NCBI RefSeq assembly: GCF_004349355.1
Contig: NZ_SMFK01000011.1
Coordinates: 1 to 64,000, forward strand
Origin: Flavobacterium cellulosilyticum
Lineage (GTDB): Bacteria; Bacteroidota; Bacteroidia; Flavobacteriales; Flavobacteriaceae
Direction: 5' to 3'
Length of the DNA stretch: 64,000 nt
How positions within the stretch are numbered: the stretch's first letter is position 1; each line of letters opens with the position of its first letter. Below, in pieces: positions 35,562-44,923 of this stretch. The translations under genes and the position numbers were made by a program. The notes below the pieces were generated by a model, which did not search any database, was not told where the DNA came from, and was given only the letters and a program-made list of their open reading frames with translations.

Positions 35562-36635
35562 ATGTTTAAAATAAATCAACTTGTCTTTGTTTTTTTACTT
35601 TGCGTCTCTTTGAACGCACAAACTTTACGAAAATATTCGAACGAATTTATGAATATTGGTGTTGATGCAGCAGCTTTAGGAATGGCAAATGCAATGACTG
35701 CAAGCACTAACGATGTGAATTCAGGCTACTGGAATCCAGCTGGTTTAGTACATCTTGAAGACCATCAACTATCACTAATGCACGCCAATTATTTTGCCAA
35801 CATCGCTCAATACGATTATATTGCTTATGCAAAACCAATAGACGATGAAAGTGCTTGGGGTATTTCACTCATCCGTTTTGGTGTGGATGACATTTTGAAT
35901 ACTACTGAATTAATAGACAGTCAAGGCAATATAGACTACAACCGAATCAGTCTTTTTTCTACAGCAGATTATGGATTTACCTTTTCTTATGCCCGAAAAT
36001 TACCCGTTGCCGGATTTCAATACGGAGTAAATGCTAAAGTAATACGAAGAATTATAGGTAAATTTGCAAGTTCTTGGGGTTTTGGATTTGATGCCGGAAT
36101 TCAATTCGAAAAAAACGACTGGCAATATGGTTTGATGATTCGAGATATCACAACAACTTATAATGTTTGGAATATTAACGAAAAAGAATATCAAAAAATT
36201 GCCGATGCTATTCCAGGACAAAATAAAGAGTTGCCAGAAAGCACGGAGATTACAGCGCCAAAAGTTCAATTAGGTTTATCAAAAAAGTTTATCATTCGAT
36301 ATGATTATAGCCTTTTGGCTGCAGCCAATATCAATATGTTATTTACCAAAACCAATGACTTGATTTCTACTCGATTTGCCAGTATTGATCCTGCTTTGGG
36401 TTTGGAATTTGGTTACACTGATTTAGTCTTTCTAAGAGCTGGAGTTGGCAACTTTCAAAACATTCAACAAATAGATAATACTAATAAAGTAGGATTCCAA
36501 CCTAATGTAGGTTTGGGATTTAAATACAAAGGAATCCAAGTTGATTATGCATTGACCAATTTAGGCAATCAAAGTGCTTCTTTGTATTCGAATATCTTTT
36601 CTGTAAAAATAGATTTGGGTTTATTCAGAAATTAA
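35562..36635 (+). CDS. PorV/PorQ-family outer-membrane protein
   Basis: Outer-membrane beta-barrel protein of a family linked to the type IX secretion system of Bacteroidota. The 357-residue product starts with a signal peptide (MFKINQLVFVFLLCVSLNAQ). The mature start YSNEFMNIGVDAAALGMANAMTA and NSGYWNPAGL are family hallmarks, as in FadL-like barrels. A longer frame from a TTG at 35517 is rejected because that TTG is part of a promoter box. The DUF4105 gene starts 20 bp downstream. A role in secretion is inferred from family only. Confidence 0.85.
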   Translation: MFKINQLVFVFLLCVSLNAQTLRKYSNEFMNIGVDAAALGMANAMTASTNDVNSGYWNPAGLVHLEDHQLSLMHANYFANIAQYDYIAYAKPIDDESAWGISLIRFGVDDILNTTELIDSQGNIDYNRISLFSTADYGFTFSYARKLPVAGFQYGVNAKVIRRIIGKFASSWGFGFDAGIQFEKNDWQYGLMIRDITTTYNVWNINEKEYQKIADAIPGQNKELPESTEITAPKVQLGLSKKFIIRYDYSLLAAANINMLFTKTNDLISTRFASIDPALGLEFGYTDLVFLRAGVGNFQNIQQIDNTNKVGFQPNVGLGFKYKGIQVDYALTNLGNQSASLYSNIFSVKIDLGLFRN

Positions 36636-36655
36636 TTTTATTTATATATCCACAA

Positions 36656-37789
36656 ATGAATTTATCATTCAATAAAACATTCTTTTTCCTGTTGCTTATT
36701 TTTTCATGCAGCAGCAATGGACAAAATATCAAATTGTCTAATACTACTCAGGTCAGTATTATCACATGTGATACTGGTAACGAATCCTATTCCCTTTTTG
36801 GTCATACTGCTATTCGAATAGCGGATTCAGAAAACAACTTAGATTTAGTGTACAATTATGGAGCTTTTGATTTTGCTACACCTAATTTCGTTGCGAAATT
36901 TGCAAAAGGAGATTTACAGTATTTTGCTGTAGTGAATAAATACAATGACTTTATCAATCAATATGTTTATGAGCAAAGGAGTGTTTATGAACAAGAATTG
37001 AATGTTCCTTTGGCTTATAAACAACAATTATTTGACAATCTTACTTCTGCTTTAGCCTCAAGTGAAAGTTATTATACCTATAAGTTTATTGATAAAAACT
37101 GTACTTCTATGGTTGTTGACATTTTAAACAAAACTTTGGGAGAATCTACAATTGTAAAAAAAACAGATACAGACATAACCTATAGAACTATTTTATACCC
37201 TTATTTCAATAATTCATTTTATGAAAAATTAGGAACTAGTATTATTTTTGGAAAAAAAGTAGATGAGTATGGTACAAAAATATTCCTACCTCTTGAATTG
37301 AAAAAAAGTTTAGCTCTAATACAATTTCAAGACCATCCGCTTTGTACCGAAAGTAAAACATCACTAGAATACAAAAAAGAAACATCCTTTTCTTGGTGGG
37401 ATAACATATACACTTATTTACTAATTCTAGGATTGATTCTAGTTATAAGTAAAGAAAGCGTCAATAACATTTATTTTTTGATCATGGGATTTTTGGGATT
37501 ATTCTTTGGTTTTATGGGATATTATTCTTTGCATCAAGAATTAGCCTACAATTATAATATATTCCTATTCAATCCAACATTATTACTATTGCTCTACTTT
37601 ACAATCAGGAATAACAAAAAATGGATTATCAACATCGGTGTATTTAACCTAATTTCACTTTGTGTATACTTCTTTTTCATGCTTAATAAAGCACATTTAT
37701 TAATCGTATTGCCAATGCTGTTTACAAGTGCAATTGTATTAATTAAAACAATTATTAAAAACAGCAAAAGAATTCCAATCGTTATATAA
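36656..37789 (+). CDS. DUF4105 (Lnb N-terminal-like) membrane protein
   Basis: A 377-residue envelope protein. The signal sequence has a lipobox-like FSCSS near residue 18. The N-terminal domain (about 30-210) shows the DUF4105 pattern: SIITCDTGNESYSLFGHTAIRI, YNYGAFDF, FAKGDLQYF and KFIDKNCTSMVVDIL, with conserved His and Cys that suggest a thiol hydrolase fold. The C-terminal part (about 250-375) has four or five membrane helices. Substrate unknown. Likely in the same transcript as the PorV-like gene. Confidence 0.82.
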   Translation: MNLSFNKTFFFLLLIFSCSSNGQNIKLSNTTQVSIITCDTGNESYSLFGHTAIRIADSENNLDLVYNYGAFDFATPNFVAKFAKGDLQYFAVVNKYNDFINQYVYEQRSVYEQELNVPLAYKQQLFDNLTSALASSESYYTYKFIDKNCTSMVVDILNKTLGESTIVKKTDTDITYRTILYPYFNNSFYEKLGTSIIFGKKVDEYGTKIFLPLELKKSLALIQFQDHPLCTESKTSLEYKKETSFSWWDNIYTYLLILGLILVISKESVNNIYFLIMGFLGLFFGFMGYYSLHQELAYNYNIFLFNPTLLLLLYFTIRNNKKWIINIGVFNLISLCVYFFFMLNKAHLLIVLPMLFTSAIVLIKTIIKNSKRIPIVI

Positions 37790-37800
37790 AAACAATATTA

Positions 37801-39195
37801 TTATTGACCTCTATAAAATAAGACAGTGCTGATGGTTTTTATAGTGATATTCAAATCTAAGAAAACACTACGATGCTTTATATAGTACAAATCATACTGT
37901 AATTTAATCAAACTGTCCTCAATTGATATTCCATATACATAATTAACCTGCGCCCAACCTGTTAAACCAGGTTTAATAACATGCCTAGTTTCATAAAAAG
38001 GCATGATTTCTGAAATTTCTTTAACAAAAATGGGACGCTCTGGTCGTGGACCAATAACAGCCATTTCTCCTTTTAATATATTTATAAATTGCGGAATTTC
38101 ATCGATTCTAGTTTTACGCAAAAATTTACCAAAAACGGTTACCCGACTATCGTTTGGTGTTGAAAATACAGCCCCATTTTTTTCTGCATTTATAACCATT
38201 GTTCTGAACTTAATAATTTGAAATATTTTTCCGTGTTTCCCAACTCTTTCCTGGGTATAGAATAATTTTCCAGGATTCCCAATAGCATTTCCAATAATAA
38301 TAAATGGCAAAAAAATCAGTCCAAATAATAATCCAATTATGGATATTACTGTTTCCATAATTTTAATATTAAGTTGGTACAATTTATTATAATTACTTCT
38401 GCTAAATGGGAAAAATTTATAAAAATCCCTTGTAATAAATTGTACTGGAATGCGTTGAACCTTATCCTCGAATACTTGGTTGTATTCGCGAATATTTGTT
38501 CCTGATTCTAATAGAAGTAGCAAAACTTGATACAATTCAACTGTAATATCTTCTGTTTTTTTAGAGGCTATAACAATTTCAAAAATAATAGTATCATTAA
38601 TAAAATCAACTATGTTTGCTATTTCAATATTTTTAACAAAATGGTAGGTAGAATGCCCGTTTTTATTAGTAACAGTATTTACATAAGCAACCACTCTATA
38701 ATGTGGATCTGATTTTTCTAGTGCTTGAATTAATTCCTCAACTTGCTCTTGATCACAAATTAAAACCACATTTTGAACAAATCTACTGGAAGCCAAAAAC
38801 TTTACATAAATAGTTCTCCAAAGTACTAAAGCAAAAAGCACCGTGAAATAAAATAGTAGAATTTGAATCCTGTTATTAGGAAGCTCGGCTGATAAAACTG
38901 GAGTCAAAAGGTAAAACAACACGGAAGTTGAAGCAGTTAATATACAACTTTTCAATATTTTAAATTGATTACTAGCAATATGTAAACTATACATTTCAAA
39001 AACAGTCCCAATTACATTAATATAAATTGCAAGAACAATAGCATAGTAAAAATTTGTTGAAGAGGTTTCTAGATAATTTAAATCTAAAAAATTACCCGTA
39101 CTACGTAATAATGACCAAACAAAGATTACATCAAAAATCCGCAACAGCACTTTTCGTTCCGAAACTTCAAAATGTATCTTATTATTTTTGGTCAT
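37801..39195 (-). CDS. Undecaprenyl-phosphate sugar phosphotransferase (initiating transferase)
   Basis: Starts a surface polysaccharide by loading the first sugar-phosphate onto undecaprenyl phosphate. It has four N-terminal membrane helices, a nucleotide-binding-like middle (about 130-220), then a re-entrant helix and the WcaJ-type catalytic domain with KFRTMV, DEIPQFINILKGEMAVIGPRPE and KPGLTGWAQVNY. The frame continues to an ATG at 39243, but a TAATTTTG box lies in between, so the ATG at 39195 (464 residues) is preferred; both remain possible. Two glycosyltransferase genes lie upstream on the same strand. Confidence 0.88.
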   Translation of the reverse strand: MTKNNKIHFEVSERKVLLRIFDVIFVWSLLRSTGNFLDLNYLETSSTNFYYAIVLAIYINVIGTVFEMYSLHIASNQFKILKSCILTASTSVLFYLLTPVLSAELPNNRIQILLFYFTVLFALVLWRTIYVKFLASSRFVQNVVLICDQEQVEELIQALEKSDPHYRVVAYVNTVTNKNGHSTYHFVKNIEIANIVDFINDTIIFEIVIASKKTEDITVELYQVLLLLLESGTNIREYNQVFEDKVQRIPVQFITRDFYKFFPFSRSNYNKLYQLNIKIMETVISIIGLLFGLIFLPFIIIGNAIGNPGKLFYTQERVGKHGKIFQIIKFRTMVINAEKNGAVFSTPNDSRVTVFGKFLRKTRIDEIPQFINILKGEMAVIGPRPERPIFVKEISEIMPFYETRHVIKPGLTGWAQVNYVYGISIEDSLIKLQYDLYYIKHRSVFLDLNITIKTISTVLFYRGQ

Positions 39196-39406
39196 AATTT
39201 TTTGTTTCTGTGCAATTTTGAAAACAAAATTAAGCAAACTCATCAGAATACATTAATATATCCGATAAATAACCATTTTATAAGGTCAAACCAAGCCTAA
39301 AACACTCTATCTCAACAATTAAGCTATTGTAACTTATTAATATGCTTGTTTAAAAATGCAAAATAGCCCATTTATTTTACACTTTAATTAAAACAAATCT
39401 TAATTA

Positions 39407-40486
39407 CTATTTTACATTATTTGTTAACCACTTTAAATAGTTAGTTATTATCGTTTGTTCTGAAAAACTATTATGTATTGTTTTGTATAATTCATTCCCG
39501 AAATTGAGTTGAATTGTATCATTTTCTATCAATTTGACTAATGACTCATTAAATAACTCAACTTGATTTGAAGTAATTAAAAATCCATTTACTCCCTCTT
39601 GAATCACCATTGGAATCTCTCCAACTGCTGTAACTACTACTGGTAATTTATGCAAACCATATTCTAACAATGCAACAGGCAATCCTTCTGATTGAGAAGT
39701 TAAAATAGCAATAGTAGACTGCGTTAGTATATTTCCAATATCTTGTTTTGAACCGTAGATAAAAACAGATTTTTCTAAATTAAATGCTATAATCAATTTT
39801 TTAATTTGTTTAGAATAATCATCCTCAAAATCTTTTCCTACTAAATGAAAGGTCCATTCAGGATGAGACAGTTTAATTCTTTTTGCCACTTCAAGCAACA
39901 TAAAATGATTTTTTTGCACTCTCAAATTAGCCAAAGAAAGTATTCGTTTTCCTTTAATTCCAAATAAAACAGTGTCATGCTTACCCTCAATTTCCGTTGA
40001 AGGAAAGTTAGGCAAGTAAATTACATTCTTAAAATGCATTTTTTCTTCATCCCAAGTTTTAAGTTTTTGGTTTACAGCAATAATTCCATTAAAAAACAAA
40101 AGACATAGCTTTAAACTTATTGTTGGTCTTTGATTTAAAAACTCACTATCCCCATAATGATCGTGCCAAATTAATTGTACAGATGGAATACTTAATTTCA
40201 AAAGGAATGCAAAAAAAAATGAGGTACTATGAGCATGAATCATTGTTACATTATTTTCCTGTACAAATTTTCTTAATTTATAAAGTGCCTGTACATCAAT
40301 ACTGCTTCTTTTATTCAAAAAAAGGTAGCTAACATTATCACAAATTTGGCGCAAAAGTGGTCCTTCTTTACGAGTAACAACCAAACCTGAAAATTCAATT
40401 TTATCCGAAAGTGCATTGGCGTAATTAACGGCCATACGTTCTGCTCCTCCAGCATCTAATGAATCAATAATTTGAATTATTCTCAT
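39407..40486 (-). CDS. Glycosyltransferase, GT4-like
   Basis: A 359-residue GT-B enzyme. The N-terminal domain begins MRIIQIIDSLDAGGAERMAVNYANAL, a classic GT4 start. The C-terminal domain has LANLRVQKNH, FHLVGKD and the nucleotide-sugar site SEGLPVALLEYG. Donor and acceptor unknown. It is separated by only 2 bp from the next glycosyltransferase and belongs to the polysaccharide group with the initiating transferase. Confidence 0.88.
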   Translation of the reverse strand: MRIIQIIDSLDAGGAERMAVNYANALSDKIEFSGLVVTRKEGPLLRQICDNVSYLFLNKRSSIDVQALYKLRKFVQENNVTMIHAHSTSFFFAFLLKLSIPSVQLIWHDHYGDSEFLNQRPTISLKLCLLFFNGIIAVNQKLKTWDEEKMHFKNVIYLPNFPSTEIEGKHDTVLFGIKGKRILSLANLRVQKNHFMLLEVAKRIKLSHPEWTFHLVGKDFEDDYSKQIKKLIIAFNLEKSVFIYGSKQDIGNILTQSTIAILTSQSEGLPVALLEYGLHKLPVVVTAVGEIPMVIQEGVNGFLITSNQVELFNESLVKLIENDTIQLNFGNELYKTIHNSFSEQTIITNYLKWLTNNVK

Positions 40487-40488
40487 AG

Positions 40489-41601
40489 TTACAATAATTT
40501 TTTGATTTCGGCTTCAAAAACATCCAATGTATAGTTTCTAGACCAATCAGATGCTGCTTTACTCCTGTTTTCAAATTCAACTAAATTTTGCAAAACAGCT
40601 TCAATTTGATTAGCATCTTGAGCTAAATCACATTCTAACAAAATACCTCTTTGTCCATTATCAAGCATAAAAGGAACACAGGAAATAGTTGTTGCAATAG
40701 GTACACAACCCCAAAACATTCCTTCGGCAATGGCTTTTGGCCAACCTTCACTTTGAGATGGTAACACAACGAAGTGGCTTTGTTTGTATGCAATTTTAAT
40801 AGATTCTGCATTCTGATTTCCTTCTAAAGAAATAAAATCACTTAAATTATTTTGGTTGATATACTGTTCCAAAGTGATTCGTTCTATTCCTTCTCCATAT
40901 AAAGCCAAGCTAACATTATATCCTCTCCTTTTTAGTTCTTCAACTAGTTGAATGCAGTACAAAGGATTTTTACCCGAAACCAATGTTCCCACAAAAACAA
41001 ATCGAATTTGTTCTTTAAAATCTTTTATTGGAACAGCTAATTTATCAGATTCATTGTAAGTGGCGGTAAAAAATGATTTAATATTTTTAGAATTATTATC
41101 CCATTCGCCATAAACCAAAACTTGGATGTTTTTTGTCAAAAAAGGATTCGATAAAATCCATTTTTGCAAAGTATAACTTATGGGTTGATTTGATTTCGGA
41201 TCCCAATTTCCGGCATATTTGGCTGTTTTGATTTTATTTGGAAATAAAATCTGAACGACGCAACCTAATAGACCTATATTTCCGGGACAGCGTAAATGAA
41301 TATGATCGGCTTTTTGCATTGCTTGATAAATCTTCCAACAGATACATGGCACTTTAAAAACAGTCGCAAAAACGGAACTTAGTCGCAATATATCAAAACT
41401 GGCAATGGGAATAAATTCTATATTATTGTGTTCGTAACTGATATCAATTGAAGAGGTTTTCAAATTAGAAATTGGGGCAACAATTATCAATTTATCTACT
41501 TGTTTAATCCAAATATTCATTTCGCGAACATAAGGTGCATAAGCAAAATATTTATTTTGATGAATAATATGGGGTACATGAGTAACGATTACAAAATTCA
41601 T
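40489..41601 (-). CDS. Glycosyltransferase, GT-B fold
   Basis: A 370-residue enzyme. N-terminal Rossmann part MNFVIVTHVPHIIH; C-terminal GT1/GT4 part with FVFVGTLVSGKNPLYCIQLVEEL, LYGEGIER and SEGWPKAIAEGMFWGCVPIAT, which holds the E-x7-E-like donor site. First gene of the leftward polysaccharide group. Divergent from parA across a 242-bp AT-rich gap in which I see no clear promoter. Confidence 0.87.
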   Translation of the reverse strand: MNFVIVTHVPHIIHQNKYFAYAPYVREMNIWIKQVDKLIIVAPISNLKTSSIDISYEHNNIEFIPIASFDILRLSSVFATVFKVPCICWKIYQAMQKADHIHLRCPGNIGLLGCVVQILFPNKIKTAKYAGNWDPKSNQPISYTLQKWILSNPFLTKNIQVLVYGEWDNNSKNIKSFFTATYNESDKLAVPIKDFKEQIRFVFVGTLVSGKNPLYCIQLVEELKRRGYNVSLALYGEGIERITLEQYINQNNLSDFISLEGNQNAESIKIAYKQSHFVVLPSQSEGWPKAIAEGMFWGCVPIATTISCVPFMLDNGQRGILLECDLAQDANQIEAVLQNLVEFENRSKAASDWSRNYTLDVFEAEIKKLL

Positions 41602-41843
41602 TCTAAATAATAGTGTTGTGAATTATATTTATAATGGTAAATATATCGCTAAATCCAGTCATTTTGAAAATTTAATATCAAAATTGTTACTTAAATAAGG
41701 GAAATGTGATACTTAAATGTAAAATATGTAAAAACTCTTTCAATAAAACCAACTACTTATCAAGTCTTAACATTTGTTAACAAAATAGATTTTTAGAAAC
41801 GATAATAAATTGTATTTTTACCGTTCAAAATTTAGAAAAATAA

Positions 41844-42611
41844 ATGGGCAAAATCATTGCGATTGCTAATCAAAAAGGTGGTGTTGGAAAGACTACAACG
41901 TCTATAAACCTCGCTGCCTCACTAGGCGTTTTAGAAAAAAAAGTATTACTAATAGATGCTGATCCTCAGGCGAATGCCACATCAGGATTAGGGATCGATG
42001 TTGAAGCTGTTGAAATTGGAACTTATCAAATTCTAGAACACAGCAGTACTCCTAAGGAATCTATTGTTGTAAGTTCGGCTCCAAATGTAGATGTAATTCC
42101 ATCGCATATCGATCTTGTAGCTATCGAAATCGAATTAGTTGACAAAGAAAACAGGGAATACATGCTAAAAAAAGCATTGGAAAGCATCAAAGACGAATAC
42201 GATTATATTATTATCGATTGTGCACCGTCTCTTGGTTTGCTTACATTAAATGCTTTGACAGCTGCAGATTCAGTTATTATTCCTATACAATGCGAATATT
42301 TTGCTTTAGAAGGATTAGGTAAATTATTAAATACTATAAAAAGTATTCAAAAAATTCACAATCCAGATTTAGACATCGAAGGTCTTTTATTGACCATGTT
42401 TGATTCCCGATTGCGTTTATCCAATCAGGTTGTTGAAGAGGTTCAAAAACATTTTAACGATATGGTTTTTGAAACCATTATCCAAAGAAATGTAAAATTA
42501 AGTGAGGCTCCAAGTTTTGGCGAAAGCATTATAAACTATGACGCTACAAGTAAAGGAGCCACAAATTATTTACAATTGGCTCAAGAAGTTATAAAGAAAA
42601 ACAGCAAATAA
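41844..42611 (+). CDS. parA: Chromosome-partitioning ATPase ParA
   Basis: Deviant-Walker ATPase that moves ParB-parS complexes and segregates the origin region; 255 residues. The P-loop is KGGVGKTT (11-18), with IDADPQANATSGLG and IIDCAPSLGLLT as further motifs. It is followed 4 bp later by parB. No parS-like GTTCCACGTGGAAC site was seen in the window. Confidence 0.95.
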   Translation: MGKIIAIANQKGGVGKTTTSINLAASLGVLEKKVLLIDADPQANATSGLGIDVEAVEIGTYQILEHSSTPKESIVVSSAPNVDVIPSHIDLVAIEIELVDKENREYMLKKALESIKDEYDYIIIDCAPSLGLLTLNALTAADSVIIPIQCEYFALEGLGKLLNTIKSIQKIHNPDLDIEGLLLTMFDSRLRLSNQVVEEVQKHFNDMVFETIIQRNVKLSEAPSFGESIINYDATSKGATNYLQLAQEVIKKNSK

Positions 42612-42615
42612 TTTT

Positions 42616-43515
42616 ATGGCAAAAGCAATAAAAAAACAAGCGTTAGGAAGAGGTTTATCAGCATTATTGAAAGATCCTGAAAATGATATAAAATCAGTAA
42701 CAGATAAAAATGCTGACAAAGTTGTTGGAAATATTATTGAGCTTGAAATTGATGCTATCGAAATAAATCCTTTTCAACCTAGAAGCAATTTTAACGAAGA
42801 TTCTTTGAGAGAATTAGCTTCTTCTATAAAAGAATTAGGTCTTATTCAACCTATAACTGTTAGAAAATTAGATTTTAATAAGTACCAATTAATTTCAGGA
42901 GAGCGACGTCTTCGTGCCTCAAAATTAGTGGGATTAACAACTGTTCCAGCTTATATAAGAATCGCAAATGACAACGAATCCTTAATAATGGCTTTGGTTG
43001 AAAACATTCAACGCCACGATTTAGATCCAATTGAAATAGCGCTATCTTACCAAAGATTGATTGACGAAATTCAATTAACTCAAGAACAAATGAGTGAAAG
43101 AGTGGGAAAGAAACGTTCTACAATCGCCAATTATTTAAGACTTTTAAAGCTAGATCCAATTATTCAAACTGGAATTCGTGATGGATTTATAAGTATGGGT
43201 CACGGTAGAGCTATAATAAACATTGAGGATCTTGATATCCAAACCGATATCTATCAAAAAATAGTAAGTCAAAACCTCTCCGTTAGAGATACTGAAGCAT
43301 TGGTTAAAAATTATCACGAAAGTTTAAAACCTAAAGCAGTAAATCAACCCAAATCTACTTCCTTTGTAATAGAGGAAAGCAAAAAAAACACTTTCAACAA
43401 TTATTTTGGAACTAAAGTTGACGTAAAAGTGGCTGGTAACGGTAAAGGAAAAATCACTATTCCGTTTCATTCTGAAGAAGAATTAAACAGAATTATAAAA
43501 TTAATAAAAGAGTAG
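42616..43515 (+). CDS. parB: Chromosome-partitioning protein ParB
   Basis: CTP-dependent clamp that loads at parS; 299 residues. The N-terminus KKQALGRGLSALL is the ParA-stimulating segment. The CTPase/ParB domain has PFQPR, LIQPITVR, YQLISGERRLRASK, and the HTH region follows (MSERVGKKRSTIANYLRLLKL). C-terminal dimerisation segment at about 250-299. The stop shares one base with the GTG of the next gene. Confidence 0.95.
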   Translation: MAKAIKKQALGRGLSALLKDPENDIKSVTDKNADKVVGNIIELEIDAIEINPFQPRSNFNEDSLRELASSIKELGLIQPITVRKLDFNKYQLISGERRLRASKLVGLTTVPAYIRIANDNESLIMALVENIQRHDLDPIEIALSYQRLIDEIQLTQEQMSERVGKKRSTIANYLRLLKLDPIIQTGIRDGFISMGHGRAIINIEDLDIQTDIYQKIVSQNLSVRDTEALVKNYHESLKPKAVNQPKSTSFVIEESKKNTFNNYFGTKVDVKVAGNGKGKITIPFHSEEELNRIIKLIKE

Positions 43516-44075
43516 TGAATAAATTTGCTTTCATAGGTCTTTTCCTTTTTGTTTTAGGAAACATTTCCGTTTTTTCTCAAGGTAAAATAGGCAAAGAATT
43601 CGTGGCACAAGACACCTTGAAATCAGTTGATATAGACCCACTAACTCCTGCAAAAGCAGCTTTTTACTCGGCAATTTTACCTGGATTAGGTCAAGCATAC
43701 AATAAAAAGTATTGGAAAATACCCCTAGTTTATGGAGCTATCGGTACCAGTATGTATTTCTATTTGGATAGTAATAAAAAATACAATCAATATAGAGATG
43801 CCTACAAAAGAAGATTAGAAGGATATTCAGATGATAATTTTAGCTATTTAGATAATAGCCGATTAATTGCAGGTCAAAAATTTTATAAAAAAAACAAGGA
43901 TTTTTCTGCTCTTTTTGTAATTGGTTTTTATGTATTAAATATCATTGACGCCAATGTTGACGCTGCCTTAATACAGTTTAATGTGAATGATAATTTATCT
44001 TTAAAGCCAAATATGTACTATAATGATGTAACATTAAAGTCGAATTTAGGTCTAACACTTAATTATAATTTTTAG
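43515..44075 (+). CDS. DUF5683 membrane protein
   Basis: A 186-residue exported protein starting at GTG, overlapping parB by 1 bp. Signal peptide MNKFAFIGLFLFVLGNISVFSQ, then the DUF5683 pattern KAAFYSAILPGLGQAYNKKYWKIPLVYGAIG and two hydrophobic stretches. Conserved with parAB-dapB-lepB in flavobacteria as I recall. Function unknown. Confidence 0.82.
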   Translation: MNKFAFIGLFLFVLGNISVFSQGKIGKEFVAQDTLKSVDIDPLTPAKAAFYSAILPGLGQAYNKKYWKIPLVYGAIGTSMYFYLDSNKKYNQYRDAYKRRLEGYSDDNFSYLDNSRLIAGQKFYKKNKDFSALFVIGFYVLNIIDANVDAALIQFNVNDNLSLKPNMYYNDVTLKSNLGLTLNYNF

Positions 44076-44089
44076 AAAATTAAAAAAAA

Positions 44090-44785
44090 ATGAAAATCGC
44101 ACTTTTAGGATACGGAAAAATGGGTCACGTGATTGAGCGAATTGCTCTAGAAAGAGGTCACGAAATTGTTTTGAAAAAAGATGAAAATAACACTTATGAT
44201 GGACTTTCGAATGCCGATGTAGCAATAGACTTCAGTATACCAACAGTAGCTGTTGATAATATTTCAAGTTGTTTTCATGCTAATGTCCCTGTTATTTCAG
44301 GCACAACGGGCTGGTTAGAACATTACGATGACATGGTGGCACTGTGCACAGAAAAAAAAGGGGCTTTTATTTCTAGTTCTAATTTTAGTTTGGGTGTAAA
44401 TCTTTTCTTTGAACTCAATGATTATTTAGCCCAAATGATGTCTAAATTTAACTCTTACACTGTAGAAATGGAAGAAATTCATCATACTCAAAAATTAGAT
44501 GCTCCAAGTGGAACAGCAATTTCATTGGCAAAAGGCGTTATTGAAAACAGCAGTTATACCGATTGGACATTAGACAAACCACTTGATAATCAGATTCACA
44601 TTGAAGCCGTAAGAACTGAAAACATACCAGGAACACATACTGTAACATATAATTCAGATGTAGATTCTATTGAAATAAAACATACAGCACACAATCGCGA
44701 TGGTTTTGCACTAGGTGCAGTTATTGCTGCCGAATGGATCGTAGGAAAACATGGTGTTTTTACTATGAAAGATGTCCTAAAATAA
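44090..44785 (+). CDS. dapB: 4-hydroxy-tetrahydrodipicolinate reductase
   Basis: NAD(P)H-dependent step of lysine and diaminopimelate synthesis. 231 residues, somewhat shorter than the enterobacterial enzyme. Nucleotide-binding start MKIALLGYGKMGHVIERIA, SGTTGW, and the active-site segment EEIHHTQKLDAPSGTA with the proton-donor His and substrate-binding K are present. Start lies 14 bp after the DUF5683 gene. Confidence 0.94.
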   Translation: MKIALLGYGKMGHVIERIALERGHEIVLKKDENNTYDGLSNADVAIDFSIPTVAVDNISSCFHANVPVISGTTGWLEHYDDMVALCTEKKGAFISSSNFSLGVNLFFELNDYLAQMMSKFNSYTVEMEEIHHTQKLDAPSGTAISLAKGVIENSSYTDWTLDKPLDNQIHIEAVRTENIPGTHTVTYNSDVDSIEIKHTAHNRDGFALGAVIAAEWIVGKHGVFTMKDVLK

Positions 44786-44923
44786 ATTTAAGATTGCAGA
44801 TTAGCGATTTTAGATTTAAAAACTTAAAACAATAAATAACTAAACATATAATTCGTATTTTATATTTTTTATTTTCAACTGAAATCTAAAATATAAAATC
44901 TAAAATCTAAATTGTAAAATATT

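Noticed and set aside
41602..41843. parS site or chromosome origin near parA
   Set aside because: No GTTCCACGTGGAAC-like site, DnaA-box cluster or dnaA gene was found; parAB and recF alone do not show an origin.
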